From: Echinostoma caproni
Lineage: Eukaryota; Platyhelminthes; Trematoda; Plagiorchiida; Echinostomatidae
Assembly: GCA_900618425.1 (NCBI GenBank)
Contig: UZAN01040029.1
Span: 15,404 to 79,403 of the forward strand
DNA length: 64,000 bases
Direction of reading: 5' to 3'
The notes under the pieces were generated by a model. It was given only the letters and a program-made list of their open reading frames with translations. It did not search any database and was not told the DNA's origin. Every line of letters starts with the position of its first letter. Position 1 is the first letter of the stretch. The position numbers and the translations under genes are program-made. Of the stretch, positions 27,101-42,100 are shown piece after piece.

Positions 27101-30100
27101 TTGCAACCGAATTGGATAAACAAATTTCATTTATCTGATGCAATGTTGAAGAAGGAGGTAGATAGAAAATACGCCGTTCCGTCTACTAGAGACCAACATG
27201 AAACGGTCAGTAGACACCTACCTTCAGCTATGATTCCATAAAGTACGAGGGGGATCTCATACAATACCTGACATCTAAAGCCGGTCAAGTCCATTCCAAC
27301 ACAACAGTGAAGGACGAGCTTGAGAAATTCAATAGATATCCGTATCAGACCGTTAAGAACAAAATTTTCGCATGACTGCCATCGCCAAAAATACTGACAG
27401 GATTGATTTGATTACTTTATAAGGTAACATGGACAGCGATCTATTCAAAGGACCAATAATAAAGCCGATTACCCGCAAGCATATAGCCGCTACTCTAGGG
27501 CAACGTTCACCAACACACCAATACTAAGCACTAATTTCAACGCCACTTCCTCATTTCGTCACTGGCAATCTTTTCGTTTATTTGTACTTTCGTGAGAATT
27601 ACTTAGGTCAAAGGACGAGATGGTTTTAGTGGAATTTGCTTTCAACATTATAGTCTTCATTCTACTATTTTATCCAAATGGGCAACCAAAAGACAGCAAC
27701 GAAAACCGGCGCACGAAAGTGCATGGTGAATGGTTGTAAGACTTCAACTGAACTGAACTAACCGCCCTGGCTGAATTCGACACATGCGAAACTTTAGTCT
27801 CAGAACATTTCATCCAAACCGGGGCATGGAATTAGGAAGGGAAATTTTGAATTTGTTCATCTAGTACCTCAGAATAGGTGGAAGCTCGTACGATAAGGCT
27901 AATTAACAGCGGCCGGGTGCGACAGAAATTAGACTGCCGACCGCATCGTTTTAGTCGCAGGAAAACTGATTAAAACATTGCAGTTACACTTGACTCGAAC
28001 CCTTCTAGACAATAAATCTTACCGTGTTGCGTGATACTGACGTAGGAAACGTAACTTATCTTACTATGAAAAAGTTAGCAGAATTCACAAGAACATGGCC
28101 CATGATCTCCCTACCCACTTCGTACTTTTCAGTCGTTCGTTTCTTTTTAACAGTTTATAAATCACTCAACCAAGTTGACTACAGTTTACAGACCAACTGC
28201 GACTCTGACCTATTCTGTTCACAAATATTTATGTCAGCGTATGTGCCCGAAGTGTGAATATTCGATAGCAGAAGTTACAAAAAATAGGCTTGGGTAAATT
28301 CAGTTCATCTTCCGACAGTGTTATTTCTTGTGCACATTAGTGCTAGTCTCCTGAACTCCGAGGAGAAGTTATCAAACGAATAAAAATAAATTTGAGTCTC
28401 GGGTAGCAATTCACTTATTGTCGATGTTTTTTAACCAATTGAATGACTAACCGGAAAAGTCTTAGCTAAATAAAACATTTGCCCACCAAACGGAGTGATA
28501 ACCTAAATTGGTATCTTCAAGGACGGGAGTCAGTGGGCTCCTCGTTGTGGGCTACCTAGAGGTTTCAAAATTTCGCGAACATTGCAGCTCCAACCATCCC
28601 CTTCAGCAAGCCTTAATTGCATGCGACAAAACCGTGTGTTTTCAACTAATTTCAGTCACTGCATTTGTGGTTCTAGTATTTTAGATAACTATTTTGTTAC
28701 AAATTTGCATGAAAAAATAAAATGAGAATACCGTTTTGTAAATGTTAAAGCATTAGATTGATCCCGATTGCCATGATTACGTATTACTTTATGCTTAAAT
28801 TCAAAGTATCGCCTAGATTGGAAATTAAATCACATTTACTAGGCCATAGTAAACAACGGGATTTGAACCAAGAGCCAAGAGGTGGTTGAAAAAGTAAAAT
28901 CTGGGCAATGCAGCACTAGGATTAATGAAAACGGATTTGGATAAACAAATGTCAGTCAGAACATAACCGCTGCTGAGCAGAGATCTGGTGACCATCTCCG
29001 TGCTTTGGCAAATAAACAACCTCTACCAGTAAGGATAATCCCGTATTTGAAAATTTGATTTTGGTTGTCAGCCCGTATGGTCTGAGCCATGCACTATCGC
29101 CCACCAATCTGTTTGACCGCCCGAATGCACCTAAATACACACACACCCGTCCGCATCTGAAGTGCATGCTCAATACTGGCACAATCATGACCTACTCAAT
29201 TTCTCGCGGTTTGCTTTCAGGCGAAGTCGGTATGTGTCCTGTCTGCTTAGTCACATTGAATGGATACCCGCGCGTATTTCGGGCTGTTTTTGCGTGTGCG
29301 TGTAATGCTTATTAGTAAACATTCACCTGTTTCGGGTACACATATGTGTGTGTGTCTGTCTGTGAGCATGCGGGTTTATGATATACCAACACAATAAGCG
29401 CCACAGTCTCGTTGCTTGAAATCCAAGTCCCGGAAACCGTGGACCGGTATACTGTGTACAAAGATTAAGCGAAAGCAACAATAGTGTATCTTGGTGATTC
29501 ATCAATCCAGTTGCCATCATCTATGTAATGATCATCATATCATCGTCCCTAATGTTTTTGTTTCTTTATCAAAATGATCATCAACCAAACTCACACACAT
29601 GTGTAATTGATTTAAACTTTCAGTCTCCAGCCCCCCACCCCTAAAAACACCCACATGTCCCCAAAGAGTGCCCCCGTTATGCTGTGTGCTGGCCAGTTTG
29701 CTTATGACCGACAGGACGTAGGTGTGCACGCGACATGTTCAACAGACGCAAATTTCGGAGTGAGTCGGCGGCCCGAGATCCATACGCGTCATATATATAC
29801 ATATATAAATGAAACAGAGTTAGCCATGTGTAAACTGGTTTTCTCTTGCACTTCAGCTGTACGTGTTCATTAGTAGCTGCGTGTTCCCGTTTGCACATGC
29901 ACACACACATACACAAACGATATCGGTGTTCTTTGGATCCGCCGCCAATCTTGACTGTCTCTCACACGCATAACCACACAGGTGCATGCATTATCTGCCT
30001 GGCTCAGACTATATCCGGTCATTTAGAGTTCGAAGAGTGCTTCGGAAACATTTGGTCAAGCAACTACTACGATCCGGATGAAGTGCTTCATTCCATGTGA

Positions 30101-33100
30101 CTCATCCCTAATCGGAAATAGACTTTCTACGAGTATTATCTGCTAACGGTTTAAAGTGTGCGCGCGCGAGAGAGAGAGAGAGAGAGGTGTCCGAATACAT
30201 GTCCGTGTGCGTTATTATCTGGCAACGTACTCTTTGATGCATGTGACCCAACTCTGGCCAGCCGATCGTGATGAAGAACGGCCATATTGTTTTGTTGCTA
30301 TGTCCCATTCCGCAGAACCTTCGGTTGGTCGCTCCGAAAAAGGTGGGACCTAAGTGATCAGTAGTCATAGTTGCTGGCGCAGTGGTTACCGATATTGTTG
30401 CCGTGCGCGATAATGAGACGGGCATTACGCAACTGTCTGATACAAAACTCCGTCTAAACGAGAAATAGTTCTAAATTAATTTGACAATTGTTCGGCAAAA
30501 AGAAGTACTGGTTATAGTTGAAACGGTGGTACGGAGTTTTATCAGCGGATTGACTAAGCTGGCTCTAAGCAATCTCCCTATCCGCCACTCGTCCTTTAAA
30601 CACGCAAATACGATAATTTAAAATTGTAACGATATCATTCAATATGTTTTAAGGGATCATTCCAAGTTTTCCTTGAGCGGTTGTTTTCGAGGTCAGCCTC
30701 CATTGAAATGACTGAGCACCTCACTGATTCCATGATTCCGTAGTCATGATAGGTAAATGAGCTTTTTCGTACCAAAAAGTAAGGATCGTCGAAAGCGTCC
30801 ATGAACCACAAAGTAGTCACTTGTTGCAATTATGCATTTCATATGCCCTTGTGCCGCCTTTCCAGCTTCCGCTTTTACAACCCGATTTGTGATTTTCGGA
30901 ACACCAGTTTTTTCTTTCTCTCGTCCGCATCGATTTATTCAACCGACGCACATTATCGACCGAACGACTGCGCTACATGTTCGGTTGCCGCGCGAAGTTT
31001 AGATAAGCTATCGATCCACCTGCGAGCGTGTGCCATCCCAGTTCAGAGTCCGCCAACCACAGATGCTGCCATAACAGGCCAATTGAGATAGCAAATTCGT
31101 TTCCTAAATAAGGGGAAAAATAGTATCTGTCTGGATTTGTCAGATCGATTCTAAGTTATCGTTGAGACTGGAATTATTTTACGCAGCAATTAGAGACATT
31201 TTCATCCTGATTCGAAGTTTCCCGCCGTTTTCCAGTAAATTGTTCATTTTTATTTCTTAAGAAGTGAGGTTTGTTTAAATGTGATTCATCTAATGGATAA
31301 CAACGAAGAGCGAATTTGAGAAGCTGCATAACATCGATTCAGTCACAGTTGGAGCCGCATCAGAGCTGATAGTGAAACGTTACTGAAATTGTCTAAGTAT
31401 GCGCTGCGTAGTGGTTTATACCTTCAAATGTTTTCTATTCATCGGACGGTGGATTACTTAAAACACATTTGAAATTTCTGGAAGGAAAACTCATATTGTG
31501 GATCCCATTTAACAATCTAGTACGAACTTAATGTTTTAGTAATCTCGATTAATAGCACCCCTCTTCGGATAAACAAAAATCCAAATTTTGCGGGACATGC
31601 TTAAGTATGATTGTCTCTACTTGATGCTCAACTAAAATTTAAAATTAAAATTTTAATCAAAAGGTTCCATAGTCCGAGGTGGAGATTCTGACGATAATCT
31701 GCTGCTGTGAACAGTATCGGGTTTTCCTTTGTTAAGAAAAAATCAGGTCAACGTTGACATTTACAACAGCCAAGTGGTGCGTTTCTTTATCGATCCGCAA
31801 TCATGTGATCCCAGCGCGACAAAAGGATGCTACTGAAACAGCTGGTCTGATAGTCTTTGTCAAGCTAAGTGAAAACCTATTCCAATGACCAAAAATGTTT
31901 GATGCCAAAGGGTACCTGATCATGATTTTTGGAGTGGAGTTTAACAATTTATTTTAGGTCTCGAAGTAATAATAATTACAATTGATTAATTAACTAATTG
32001 ATTACAATTTTGGATCGCCTACTGTCAGATTTCAAAAGCTGGATCCTCATCTTATCATGCGGACTAGTTCCTTAACATAAAATAATTTTTCGTGATATAA
32101 AAAATCACATCAATGTATAGTTAGATAGGTATCCGAGGGTATTTCTCGCTCAGCTGCGTACACAATCACCGGTTAATAGAAGCCCAAGTGCACGGAAGCG
32201 TCCACCACAGAGGTGGTTTATTTCATTCAGCGCCAAGCCCCTAGATGGTTTAACAGTACTCTGGACTCTGTGAATCGCTCTTCACCTCCATTACATATTG
32301 AATAGGTTGCTGTGAAAAAATAACCTCAGTTGATCAGGGAGAATGGTTTATTCAGCAAACAAGAGGGAAAAACAGGGAGAGTAGTCGGATAAACTTACAC
32401 CGAAAGAACAACAGTGATCAATAAAGAATGCCAAACAATAAACAGAGTTTTTTGATCTCTTAAAACATGCAAAACTTGTCATGTTGACGTGACTAATCTG
32501 CAGATTCTTGGTGAAAACGAAGAAAATCTCAGCCATTTTGGAAGTTACTCTAGGAGTAGTAGTAGATGCTTTTTATTTACTTAACGATTAGATTTGAACA
32601 AATATTGCTATTTTGTTATGTTAAATAATACTTTACTATTTGGGCTGAAACAAGCTGACTTGGAAATTTCACAAACTTCAGATCGATGGTATATTTCGTT
32701 AATTTTAGAAGAAATGCTTGTTTGAAGCATTTTCTCCTTTTCAATATTAGATTTGACGACTTTTGAAGATTTCGTTGTACTGAAAGTTCATATCCCTTGG
32801 TAGGATTTTAACTCACACATACGTCCAGACAAGATTCATTGATCATACTAAGACTACTTGGTATCATTAATCGATTGCGACTGTTCATCTGTTTCGGGAA
32901 AGATACAGAGTGAAACATTTAGCTTACAGATGACTTATTGGGTAAATCTAGCGGATACCAAGATCCGAAGGCTTCCTACCTTCGTTTAATTTCTGCCTAA
33001 CTGGCAAAACGCACCCATTCATAACGGTTGCGTGCGTTCGTGAGTTTCGTATGCTTGTGTTTAAGTTCGCATGTTCGAAACTTCTAGATGCTTATGTATG

Positions 33101-36100
33101 TTTTGCATCTGGCCAACTGAACAATTCCATAGGTGTTATGAACGTATAAAATATCGGTTTTCAAGAGACTCGCTCTGTTAGCCTCAGTATTTATTTTCAT
33201 TGTATTTATTTATTTCTCTCTTGTCTTGGTCTGTGTTGAGTAGATTAAATCACGAAAATCCATGGTCCATTCGACGATCCGATACTGTTAATATTCCCAA
33301 ACCAAAAGAGGTGAATTTCGACAGGGATTTATAACCGATTCATTTGGCCATCCGAAGCTTGATCAACAATGCGGTGCTGAGTGCTTGTGTTTGCGCGGCA
33401 TACTCAGTCTATTTGCGGCTGATGATTCCGGTTGTTAGAATTTCACTTGTTTGTTAAAGGGGTTCGGACGAGCTGCGTTTCTTTGTGTTCGCTTACCGCC
33501 CTTTCTAGCTACCGCAGACTGTAATTGACATTTTATTCTTCAGTCATGGTTAGTGATACACGTGTGTTTCAAAGACAAAATCCAGTAAACCACCCAAAAG
33601 AATAGTAAAATTATCAATTAAAAATTGCTCTTCCCATTCGTGTTTTTCCCGTCCAATTCTATTCCACTCAGATCCGAGTGAAAGTCATTGAAGCCCGTCA
33701 ACTCCAAGGTGGCAACATTACTCCAATTTGTAAAGTGAATTGTGCGGGGAAAAATCGCGAGACGCGAGTGAAAAGCCCCACGCATTCGCCCTATTGGAAT
33801 GAGATTTTTTATTTCAATTTCCATGAAGCTCCGTCAAAATTGTTCGAACAAATGATTCAGTTCAGTGTGTACAATGCAAAAAAACTGCGGCAGGATGCTC
33901 TGATTGGTTCATTCAAATTTGATTTGTCTCTGGTCTACGAACAAGATCGACATGCTTTGCTCAACAAATGGCTGTTACTTTGTGACCCGGAAGATCATAT
34001 GTCTGGTGCGAAGGGGTATTTGAAGATCTCAATCGTCATTCTCGGACCAGGCGATGAGCCCGTGGTGAGTTCAGATTGATCAACTAGGGGTGAAGTTTGA
34101 GGGACTGGATATTTCCTCTCACAGACTTGAACAGAAGCTAGTTCTACAGATGATCTTTGGGGATAACATCAATCAATCAGTCGATCAGTCTACCAACTAT
34201 TAAGATGACCTACCGATTGATGATGTCAAACAGTATTTAAACCTTTAAAAATTGCACAGAATTACAATGAACTGTGATGAACTGTATCGCACCATTAGAT
34301 GCTCTTATGTTTCAACTGTGATATCAAGCTTAGCGAATTTGCATAGGTTTCAACAACTTACTCTCCACGTGGTATTCAAATGTTCAACATTCAAATGTCG
34401 CTCATTTCAAAGCGTGGAAACAATAAACCCAATCATTTACTCATACTTTTTAAATGTTGCGTGCTAACATTTACTTGTGACTTTCACCAATCTTGATTGA
34501 GTGGAGGAATAGAGAAAAGAAATTAATAAATTCCCGTGATGAAGACTTGGAGTGTTGTTGTAATTCACGAATTTCTCAGGAACGACTGTCTCTCTCTCTC
34601 TGGCATTCCTTTTTATGCCCGAAGCCGATTATTGTCCCCATCTGTCCTGCTCTTTCTCCCTCCCTCCCCACCTGGGCACCTGCTCACCCGCTGTCATCAT
34701 CATCTGACTCCCAATCATGTACTACGACTGCTTGTAGAGCATGAAAGTGGATGACTCTGATGAGCAGGATATCGAAGCGTAAGTTCCAAATCCCCGCTTG
34801 CAGCCACATTGGTGACCATTATCTGACAGGAACCTTTTACGACCAGCCGGTGTACAGCTACGACCTGCCGTGCTTAAGATACGTCTATACAAGGCGGAAG
34901 ATTTACCCCAAAGTGAGTTGTTACTTACAGGCTTCGAATTTAGTTTTGAATTGTATAAACTAGCAAGCAGGAAAATTTTGCATGTTCGAAGGGAAATGTG
35001 CATTCAATTAGAAGATGTGGTTCACCAGAATGTTGTCCCAATGCATTTTGAGTAAAGATTGGATCACTAACCTGAAATGTGATGCTCACATTCTCTCTGT
35101 AGAATCTGATGGGATTCCTCGGAACGACATACTACTTCAATTTTAGTTCGGATTATTTCTATTATACTTGAATTTGAAGATAATTGAAAAAAGGCGATCA
35201 GTGCGAATTTCAATGTGTTGAGCTGAATCAACTTGTTTATGCTCTTTTGAAGTGGCTGTACATTCTAACTAGACCTGATGTGCTTGTGAAGCATTTTGAG
35301 GATAGAAATATGTTTCTTGACTGTTCTATTACCCCCACCCACCCAAAAAAAAAACAATTCTAACGCACAGCTCTACAAATAAGTCAAAGAATGCCCGGAT
35401 GTTGTAAGCACTTTGATAATGACCTTTGAAACACGTGCAAATGTTGAATTATCTGTCTGCGTATCAAGATTCGGCGACAGGTGGGAAACCCATCAAGTTT
35501 CTCCCGAGTTAGCTGTCTGCGCGTGGCTGTTAGGTCTTCGCGGTAAGGCCGGATTCAAACTGCAAGCGTGATGGAGTGAAGCTTACAGCCCCGTATTCCG
35601 TGCCATAGTCGAGCAAGCTTCTTTTTCCGATAAGGATAGCCACTGATTGCTCGTTCACCAAGAAGAACGAGGGCTGTTTTGGAATTCAGAATGTGCTCTT
35701 TCAACTTAAGTGCATTACAGTGTCTCAGATGTTAAACGTTCTTGCAGAAAACCTCTTTTACTGTTCTTTTTCTTGATTGATTGGGTGCAAAGAGAGCCAA
35801 TTGAATAGTGCCTCTAAGTGCTTCATTCATCATTCAAGATGCCCCCACTGGTTTCTTATATCATTTTCCTGACCCTTTGCCGCTTCCTAAGATTGCTTCC
35901 TCTGACCAGTTTTATTCATTTTTGGATGCTCCCCAACGCAGTCGAATCTTTTCACCTCGGATACGTATTCAATCTAACGGATCTAGTGATCTTTGCATAA
36001 ATTAGCTGATTTTGGACAGTTCACATGTTTCGCTACGATTCTGCCTGCCGGTGACCAGGTGTCAATTAAATGCCAAGAAGGCAGGATGATTCCGGGGGTT

Positions 36101-39100
36101 TTGTGGCACAGTCCACCCACCATATGCAAAACGAGAAATTTCCCGCGATTTTTGGGTATTTTATGTTACATTTTGCCCCAACTCCAACCTTTTTAACCGC
36201 TTTAAGCTATTGGGTGCGTAAGATATTCTTCAGAAAATCGCGCTCACCTTGACTGGTGAATGTCATGATCAGAGCGTACCTATCGAGCTTGGGGTGGCTT
36301 AATCTCCAACACCCATTCCTTTCGGGTCCGGTTCGGTATCACACGACAGTAGGCGTTAGTCTCACATCAACACTGCATGAGATGGCACCCATTGATCTGA
36401 ATGTATTCGAATAACTCGTCTGTGGTGTCCAGGGACAAAAACAGTTGAAATCAATCTGGATGTTTATTGACGATTTTTCACCCTACTTGAGTGAATTCTT
36501 TCAAGTGGGTTTTAGATGCCAAGAACTTTTCTCTTTTAGCACCAATGGATTTTCTTATTAGATCTTGAAGATTCATAGGAAACTTGTATTGCTTTGGAGA
36601 GGTGGGGGCCTTGAGGCGAATATTTTTGGGTTATTGACAGCTTTTTTCACACATTGCCGATTTGCCTTCTAAAAATGCTAATTAAATACACACTAGGAAG
36701 GAGAGGAAGCAAAAGGAAGTGCACAAAGTCTACCACCTATAAAGAAACATCAAATATTCACACTGCAAGGTATTTGTGTTCTCAATACCAAATCCAAATA
36801 TGGTATCTTAACAATGATTTCAATGACTTCAACAAAAACGCCCACACTGGCATAGACTTTCTATATCTTTTAGACAAATTCTTAACCAGTATCATGTGAG
36901 GGAGAAAATCAAAATGGTTTTAGAGTATTGCACATCAATATGAAAGTTCAAACTCACAGTTTTACCATGGTTAATCGAAAATCGATCACCATACACTGAG
37001 TTTTTCTTTGACTTCGGCTAAAATAACTGCCGCTTCTCTGGAAAATAACCAACCAGTTGCACCATCACTCGTGTTTACTGAAAATTACGGGGTTGTTTTT
37101 ATGCATAGATGAAATTCTTGATAGAAAACATAAGCAGGAGCTTGTCAATCTCCGTATTGGTGCAAGATCATAAAACATGAAGTTCAATAGCTTCCAATTA
37201 ATGTTCTGATTTCCCTCTTTGCGATTTGTCTGACTGACCATTGAAAATGAATTAAACAAAGTATTTAAGCCGTCAAGTATCAAGATTACAAACTCCCCGC
37301 TTTGGAGGAGTATTTACATTCATCGGTGCAACTTTATCGAGCCGCCGACTCTAGTGTCAGCCAAAACGATGGGACTGAATTTGTATTCTTTCACCGCTTC
37401 TCAGGTTATTTAAGTTGTATTATGAATATAGTTTGATCACTCACAAATAATAACATAAGATTAATGAAGGATAATATCCGAATTCATTCTTGGATGTCAC
37501 AGAATATCTCCCAAATTCAAATCAAATGAACTCAAGTCGATGGGTGGATATCCAGAAGGCAAATTAACCGACATATGATGGAATAGAGTTCCCGTTGGTA
37601 CATGTACTGATGACCACTTTGCAGCAACATCTTTTCGGGCACAACACTAGCAAAGAGCGAACCGCGAATTTCGGTTGATACAGTCACACATTTGACGAAT
37701 GAAAAGCACATCTTGAACTTAACAGTACTCATACCAGCCAAATCCCCTTACCCGCGGACGTTCGTTTTGGATTTAGAAAGCTTATTCATTCCATTTTGCC
37801 TGTTCGCCGAGCTTGGCAATTTGTTTGCAAACGTTTCATCACCAGCCGAGGTGACATCATCAGTGCTTGTGNNNNNNNNNNNNNNNNNNNNNNNNNNNNN
37901 NNNNNNNNNNNNNNNNNNNNNNNNNNNNNNNNNNNNNNNNNNNNNNNNNNNNNNNNNNNNNNNNNNNNNNNNNNNNNNNNNNNNNNNNNNNNNNNNNNNN
38001 NNNNNNNNNNNNNNNNNNNNNNNNNNNNNNNNNNNNNNNNNNNNNNNNNNNNNNNNNNNNNNNNNNNNNNNNNNNNNNNNNNNNNNNNNNNNNNNNNNNN
38101 NNNNNNNNNNNNNNNNNNNNNNNNNNNNNNNNNNNNNNNNNNNNNNNNNNNNNNNNNNNNNNNNNNNNNNNNNNNNNNNNNNNNNNNNNNNNNNNNNNNN
38201 NNNNNNNNNNNNNNNNNNNNNNNNNNNNNNNNNNNNNNNNNNNNNNNNNNNNNNNNNNNNNNNNNNNNNNNNNNNNNNNNNNNNNNNNNNNNNNNNNNNN
38301 NNNNNNNNNNNNNNNNNNNNNNNNNNNNNNNNNNNNNNNNNNNNNNNNNNNNNNNNNNNNNNNNNNNNNNNNNNNNNNNNNNNNNNNNNNNNNNNNNNNN
38401 NNNNNNNNNNNNNNNNNNNNNNNNNNNNNNNNNNNNNNNNNNNNNNNNNNNNNNNNNNNNNNNNNNNNNNNNNNNNNNNNNNNNNNNNCACAAGCACTGA
38501 TGATGTCACCTCGGCTGGTGATGAAACGTTTGCAAACAAATTGCCAAGCTCGGCGAACAGGCAAAATGGAATTCAGTTCACCCGAGCTACGAAAACCGAT
38601 TTTCAATATTTTGTCAGCTTATTCATCTCTCGAAGTGTACAGTGGAAATCACCAATTTAGAATAATTGGTAAACTTAAGATTCAGAGAGGGAGTGTTGTA
38701 CTGTGGCTGCCGAGGCAGCTTGCCGTATGTTACCAGGTTAAACTGGCCCAAACCACCTATGCCTGCTTCTGCTCCAGTTATGTGCAGATCTGCGTCCTAG
38801 CTGACACACAAAGAACGCCAAATAGAGCAACTTCGACCAATTTCTTGTCTATTATTCGTCCGTGTGTGTATATTTTATTATATATGAACTTCGTCTCTCG
38901 TTTACAGTGGATGCCGACACATTGGGCAAAATCAAGAACGTGGTTTCATCGTCCAAAGATGACAAAGAATATTGTGATCCGTATGTGGAATTCTCGTTTG
39001 CCGGAACCAAGGTGTGTAGTTGTGTCTGTGCTACCAACAGTTGTAGTGTTCCAATGGCTTCTTGCTTTCGTCTGTGGTGTTCTTTTGAATTTGTGTTTAT

Positions 39101-42100
39101 AACCGCCCACTGTATCAGCTCCTGTGAGTTTCAATTCACGGATTATGCATTGGAAGCCTTAGAAGAATCTGATCAAACAGTCGCCTCAAAAGGTATCTGG
39201 CTGTGAAAATCAGATAGAAATCCATCATCCAAATCTAATAACACTTCTAGAGCATATTTTAACCAGTGAATATTGTGCGAAAGTGACGCACTCGTATCTC
39301 GCAACCACAAAAAGGCTGTTTGCAAAACGAACCACGGCGCTACACCTCAACTTTGACACATGGAACGATGTCTATAACAATGAAAATTATCCATTAAATT
39401 GTGGCATTCTCTTGTCCGAATGTGCGCCCAGTGAAAGAAAAAAAAACAATAAGGGATAGGCTCGTTTTTGTTGATTAATCCACTGGCTGATAGATCACAC
39501 TCTATATCATGATGTTTGTTGAGGCAAACATTCCTGGCAAACTTCCTTCTCCTCCTCCTTCTACCCCAAACACAGACTCAAACGATTTTTGTACTGATTG
39601 AAAACTATGATCTTATACCTCGCCTTTTATTTATTTATTTATGTGCTCGTGTTTATAAGCCAGATCGATCACATTCATTTTTCACTAGTTACCAAGATTT
39701 TTGTAAGTAGGTGTCAATCATACACATGGTTATATTGTGATGAATGTCGCAGGGAATTTACGTCGACTAGAGATATGAGGGCAGAATATCAAATGTCACC
39801 AGTTTCTCGGAGGCTTCTGTCCTATTCGGATCGCCTCGCTCGAAGTAGACATTGTGCGTTTAAAGAACCTTTCTTTACACTGGACCCCGAAGAACTCAAA
39901 AGCCCATTCTCAAACACGTTTCTCCAGTTCTTTGCAATAATTTTAGCTTATAATGATCACTGTTACCATTCAGCGGTTATTTGTGGAGCTCAGGCTCCGA
40001 ATCTCGCCAGATACAATTCGCTTTTGTGGTGACTGGCCTCATTGTCACCGGGCCCACGTCACGGTTAGTTCATTAAAACTTCCCTGGGCATGTTTCTCAA
40101 ATCCTCTTGGGTTTCCCTTATTCTTACAGTTATCATGTTCTCCTTTCCCAGTGTTCATCACATTGAGTAATGCATTGATACCTGATGAACACCCTCACAA
40201 GTACTGATGTTTTTGCCAAGAAAAGAGTAATAAATCCATGTTGCATGGAAATCATCAATGTAAGGTCGTCATGAATCTAACAATGATCCACCTCTTTTTT
40301 CTTTCTCGCATATAAAAACGAATCATGATCTTCTGAATTCTGATCAAATTCTTTCATCCTATGCATCAAATTTTATAGATGAAATCATCGAAAAAGTATG
40401 AGACTGCGAATCCGGAATGGAACGAGGAAATTATTCTAAACCATCAAGTGAGTCCAGTCTGTTCGGTTAGTCATGATCAACACCCACACATGAATGTTGG
40501 CTCGAACGACTCAAAATTCGTGTGCGGAGGCTTGTTGAACTGTCATCCAAAAACGGAATTTCTCGTAGCCAAATTGTGCTAGTAGCACATCACCCGGTTT
40601 ACACACAACCTACACTGTAATCAGAGAGAACTTGGTTGGTCCATGATTTTTGGACCTTTTTCCGAATGAGACAAAAGTCCGTTTTTCTATCACAGAACAA
40701 GCATGACGCACTGTTGTAAAGGGGTAAATCGGATAAACTAATTTGCAATGGAGATGTCGAAATATTCATCCAAAACATAACTCGTTATAATTTCTGCACT
40801 TGAACATAGAAAGGTTATTAGTGAGATCAATTACAGAGTAGAGAAGTGTTCCAAAACTCCGCGGTTCTTAGGAAAAAGAGGATGTGTATTTCCCAGCTCG
40901 ACAAGTGTTTACAGTTACCCGGTGAGTGCGATTTAACACATTTGACCGAGTCTCGCAAATCGATGAGGCTGGAAGTGGGACCAGATCAGCAAGCTTCTCA
41001 ATGTAAAACCCGTGATACTATCGATAGAAAGGATCTAAAGAAGCGATCACACGGCGATGGAAAAGTGGCTGAATTGTGATTGTGACAGGACTGGTTAAGC
41101 GATAGGGCAAATGGTTTCGATTCGATTAATAAAGGGAACCTAGTGTTTCAAATGGTTTTACGCTGACCACGGTCCCAGAGTGTTCAAAACAAAGATGAAG
41201 CCCTGTCCCAGAGATGAGAATTATTTTGGCTTTGTAAAGAGAATCACAAGCAATGTTGACAGGGAAGGCACGTGAGGTGTTATTATTTGGCCTGATCGGG
41301 AAAAGCTGGATGGGGCTAACATTCCGGGATAAATACCGGTGGTTGAAGAGAGGTAAGGGGCTTTCAGGTAATGCGAAACCTTTAAAGACTCCGGGATATA
41401 CTGGAATGGATCTTGAAATGACTCCATGAACAAAAACCGAGGTTGAATGATCACAAAGGTGACTCCGTATCCAAGTGATGTAACGCGGGGAAAGTCCCAA
41501 CTAATGAAGTTTCTATTGAAACCCGATATTACCGAACCTGGTAGAATGCCGTATTGATATCGAGGGAGACTGGATGCAACTCATCATGGTAGTCAGGAGC
41601 GAATGAAAGAATTTCTTGAGACGTACGCAGTGATCCAAGTGACAGATAAGTTNAGTTGATTCATGATCACTAGTTCCATGATCCTAGAGAGCGAAGAGAG
41701 GATGGAGATGAGGTAGTGATCGGTAAGATAACACAAATCACCACGCTTAGCGATGGTAATGACTTAAACAGTCACTCTGACCGGCATAATGTGTGGTAAG
41801 GAAGAACCGTTGAGATGCCAGATGGAGTGTGAGAATTCAACGTCACGCGTCTAGCCGGGACCATGGAAATAAATCCCACAAAAGTGAGGAACCAAATAGT
41901 AATAAACTATTAACGGTGTAGGTGTGCTGCTTCCTTTCATGAGAGACACAGGTAGGAAAGGTGACCTATTGTGATGTTTACAACGGATGTTTACAACGGA
42001 AAGTGCTTCCAGCCTTACTGTGTACGGTTGTGACTTTTGCTGAGTGCGCTGACCAGTCATTAACGTGAATTGCAACGGATTGGTGATTTTGGTGATGGAG

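Larger units (their letters stand above)
23958..33671 (+). other. Ferlin intron 5 (largest in window)
   Basis: 9714 bp. Recognised content is tRNA-like repeats near 24540 and 28830, a G14 tract (26179-26192), an LINE-tail fragment (27590-27770) and a GC/GA microsatellite (30156-30186). The rest, including 24640-26170, 26200-27580, 29060-30150 and 30190-33670, contains nothing I can support. Confidence 0.75.
34913..38907 (+). other. Ferlin intron 8
   Basis: 3995 bp. It contains the 84-bp inverted repeat and enclosed gap (37788-38572). 34920-37780 shows no recognisable gene or repeat apart from a short A10 tract near 35345. Confidence 0.8.

Noticed and set aside
30360..30425. A-box-like GCTGGCGCAGTGGTTACCG, considered as a tRNA gene
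   Set aside because: No B box or T-arm follows at tRNA distance.
37692..39102. Several open frames of 230-410 codons
   Set aside because: They run through the 617-N gap; only the short flanks are real sequence.
39598..40032. 144-codon open frame in intron 9
   Set aside because: No domain, no splice or start context, hydrophobic start from AT-rich sequence; looks accidental.
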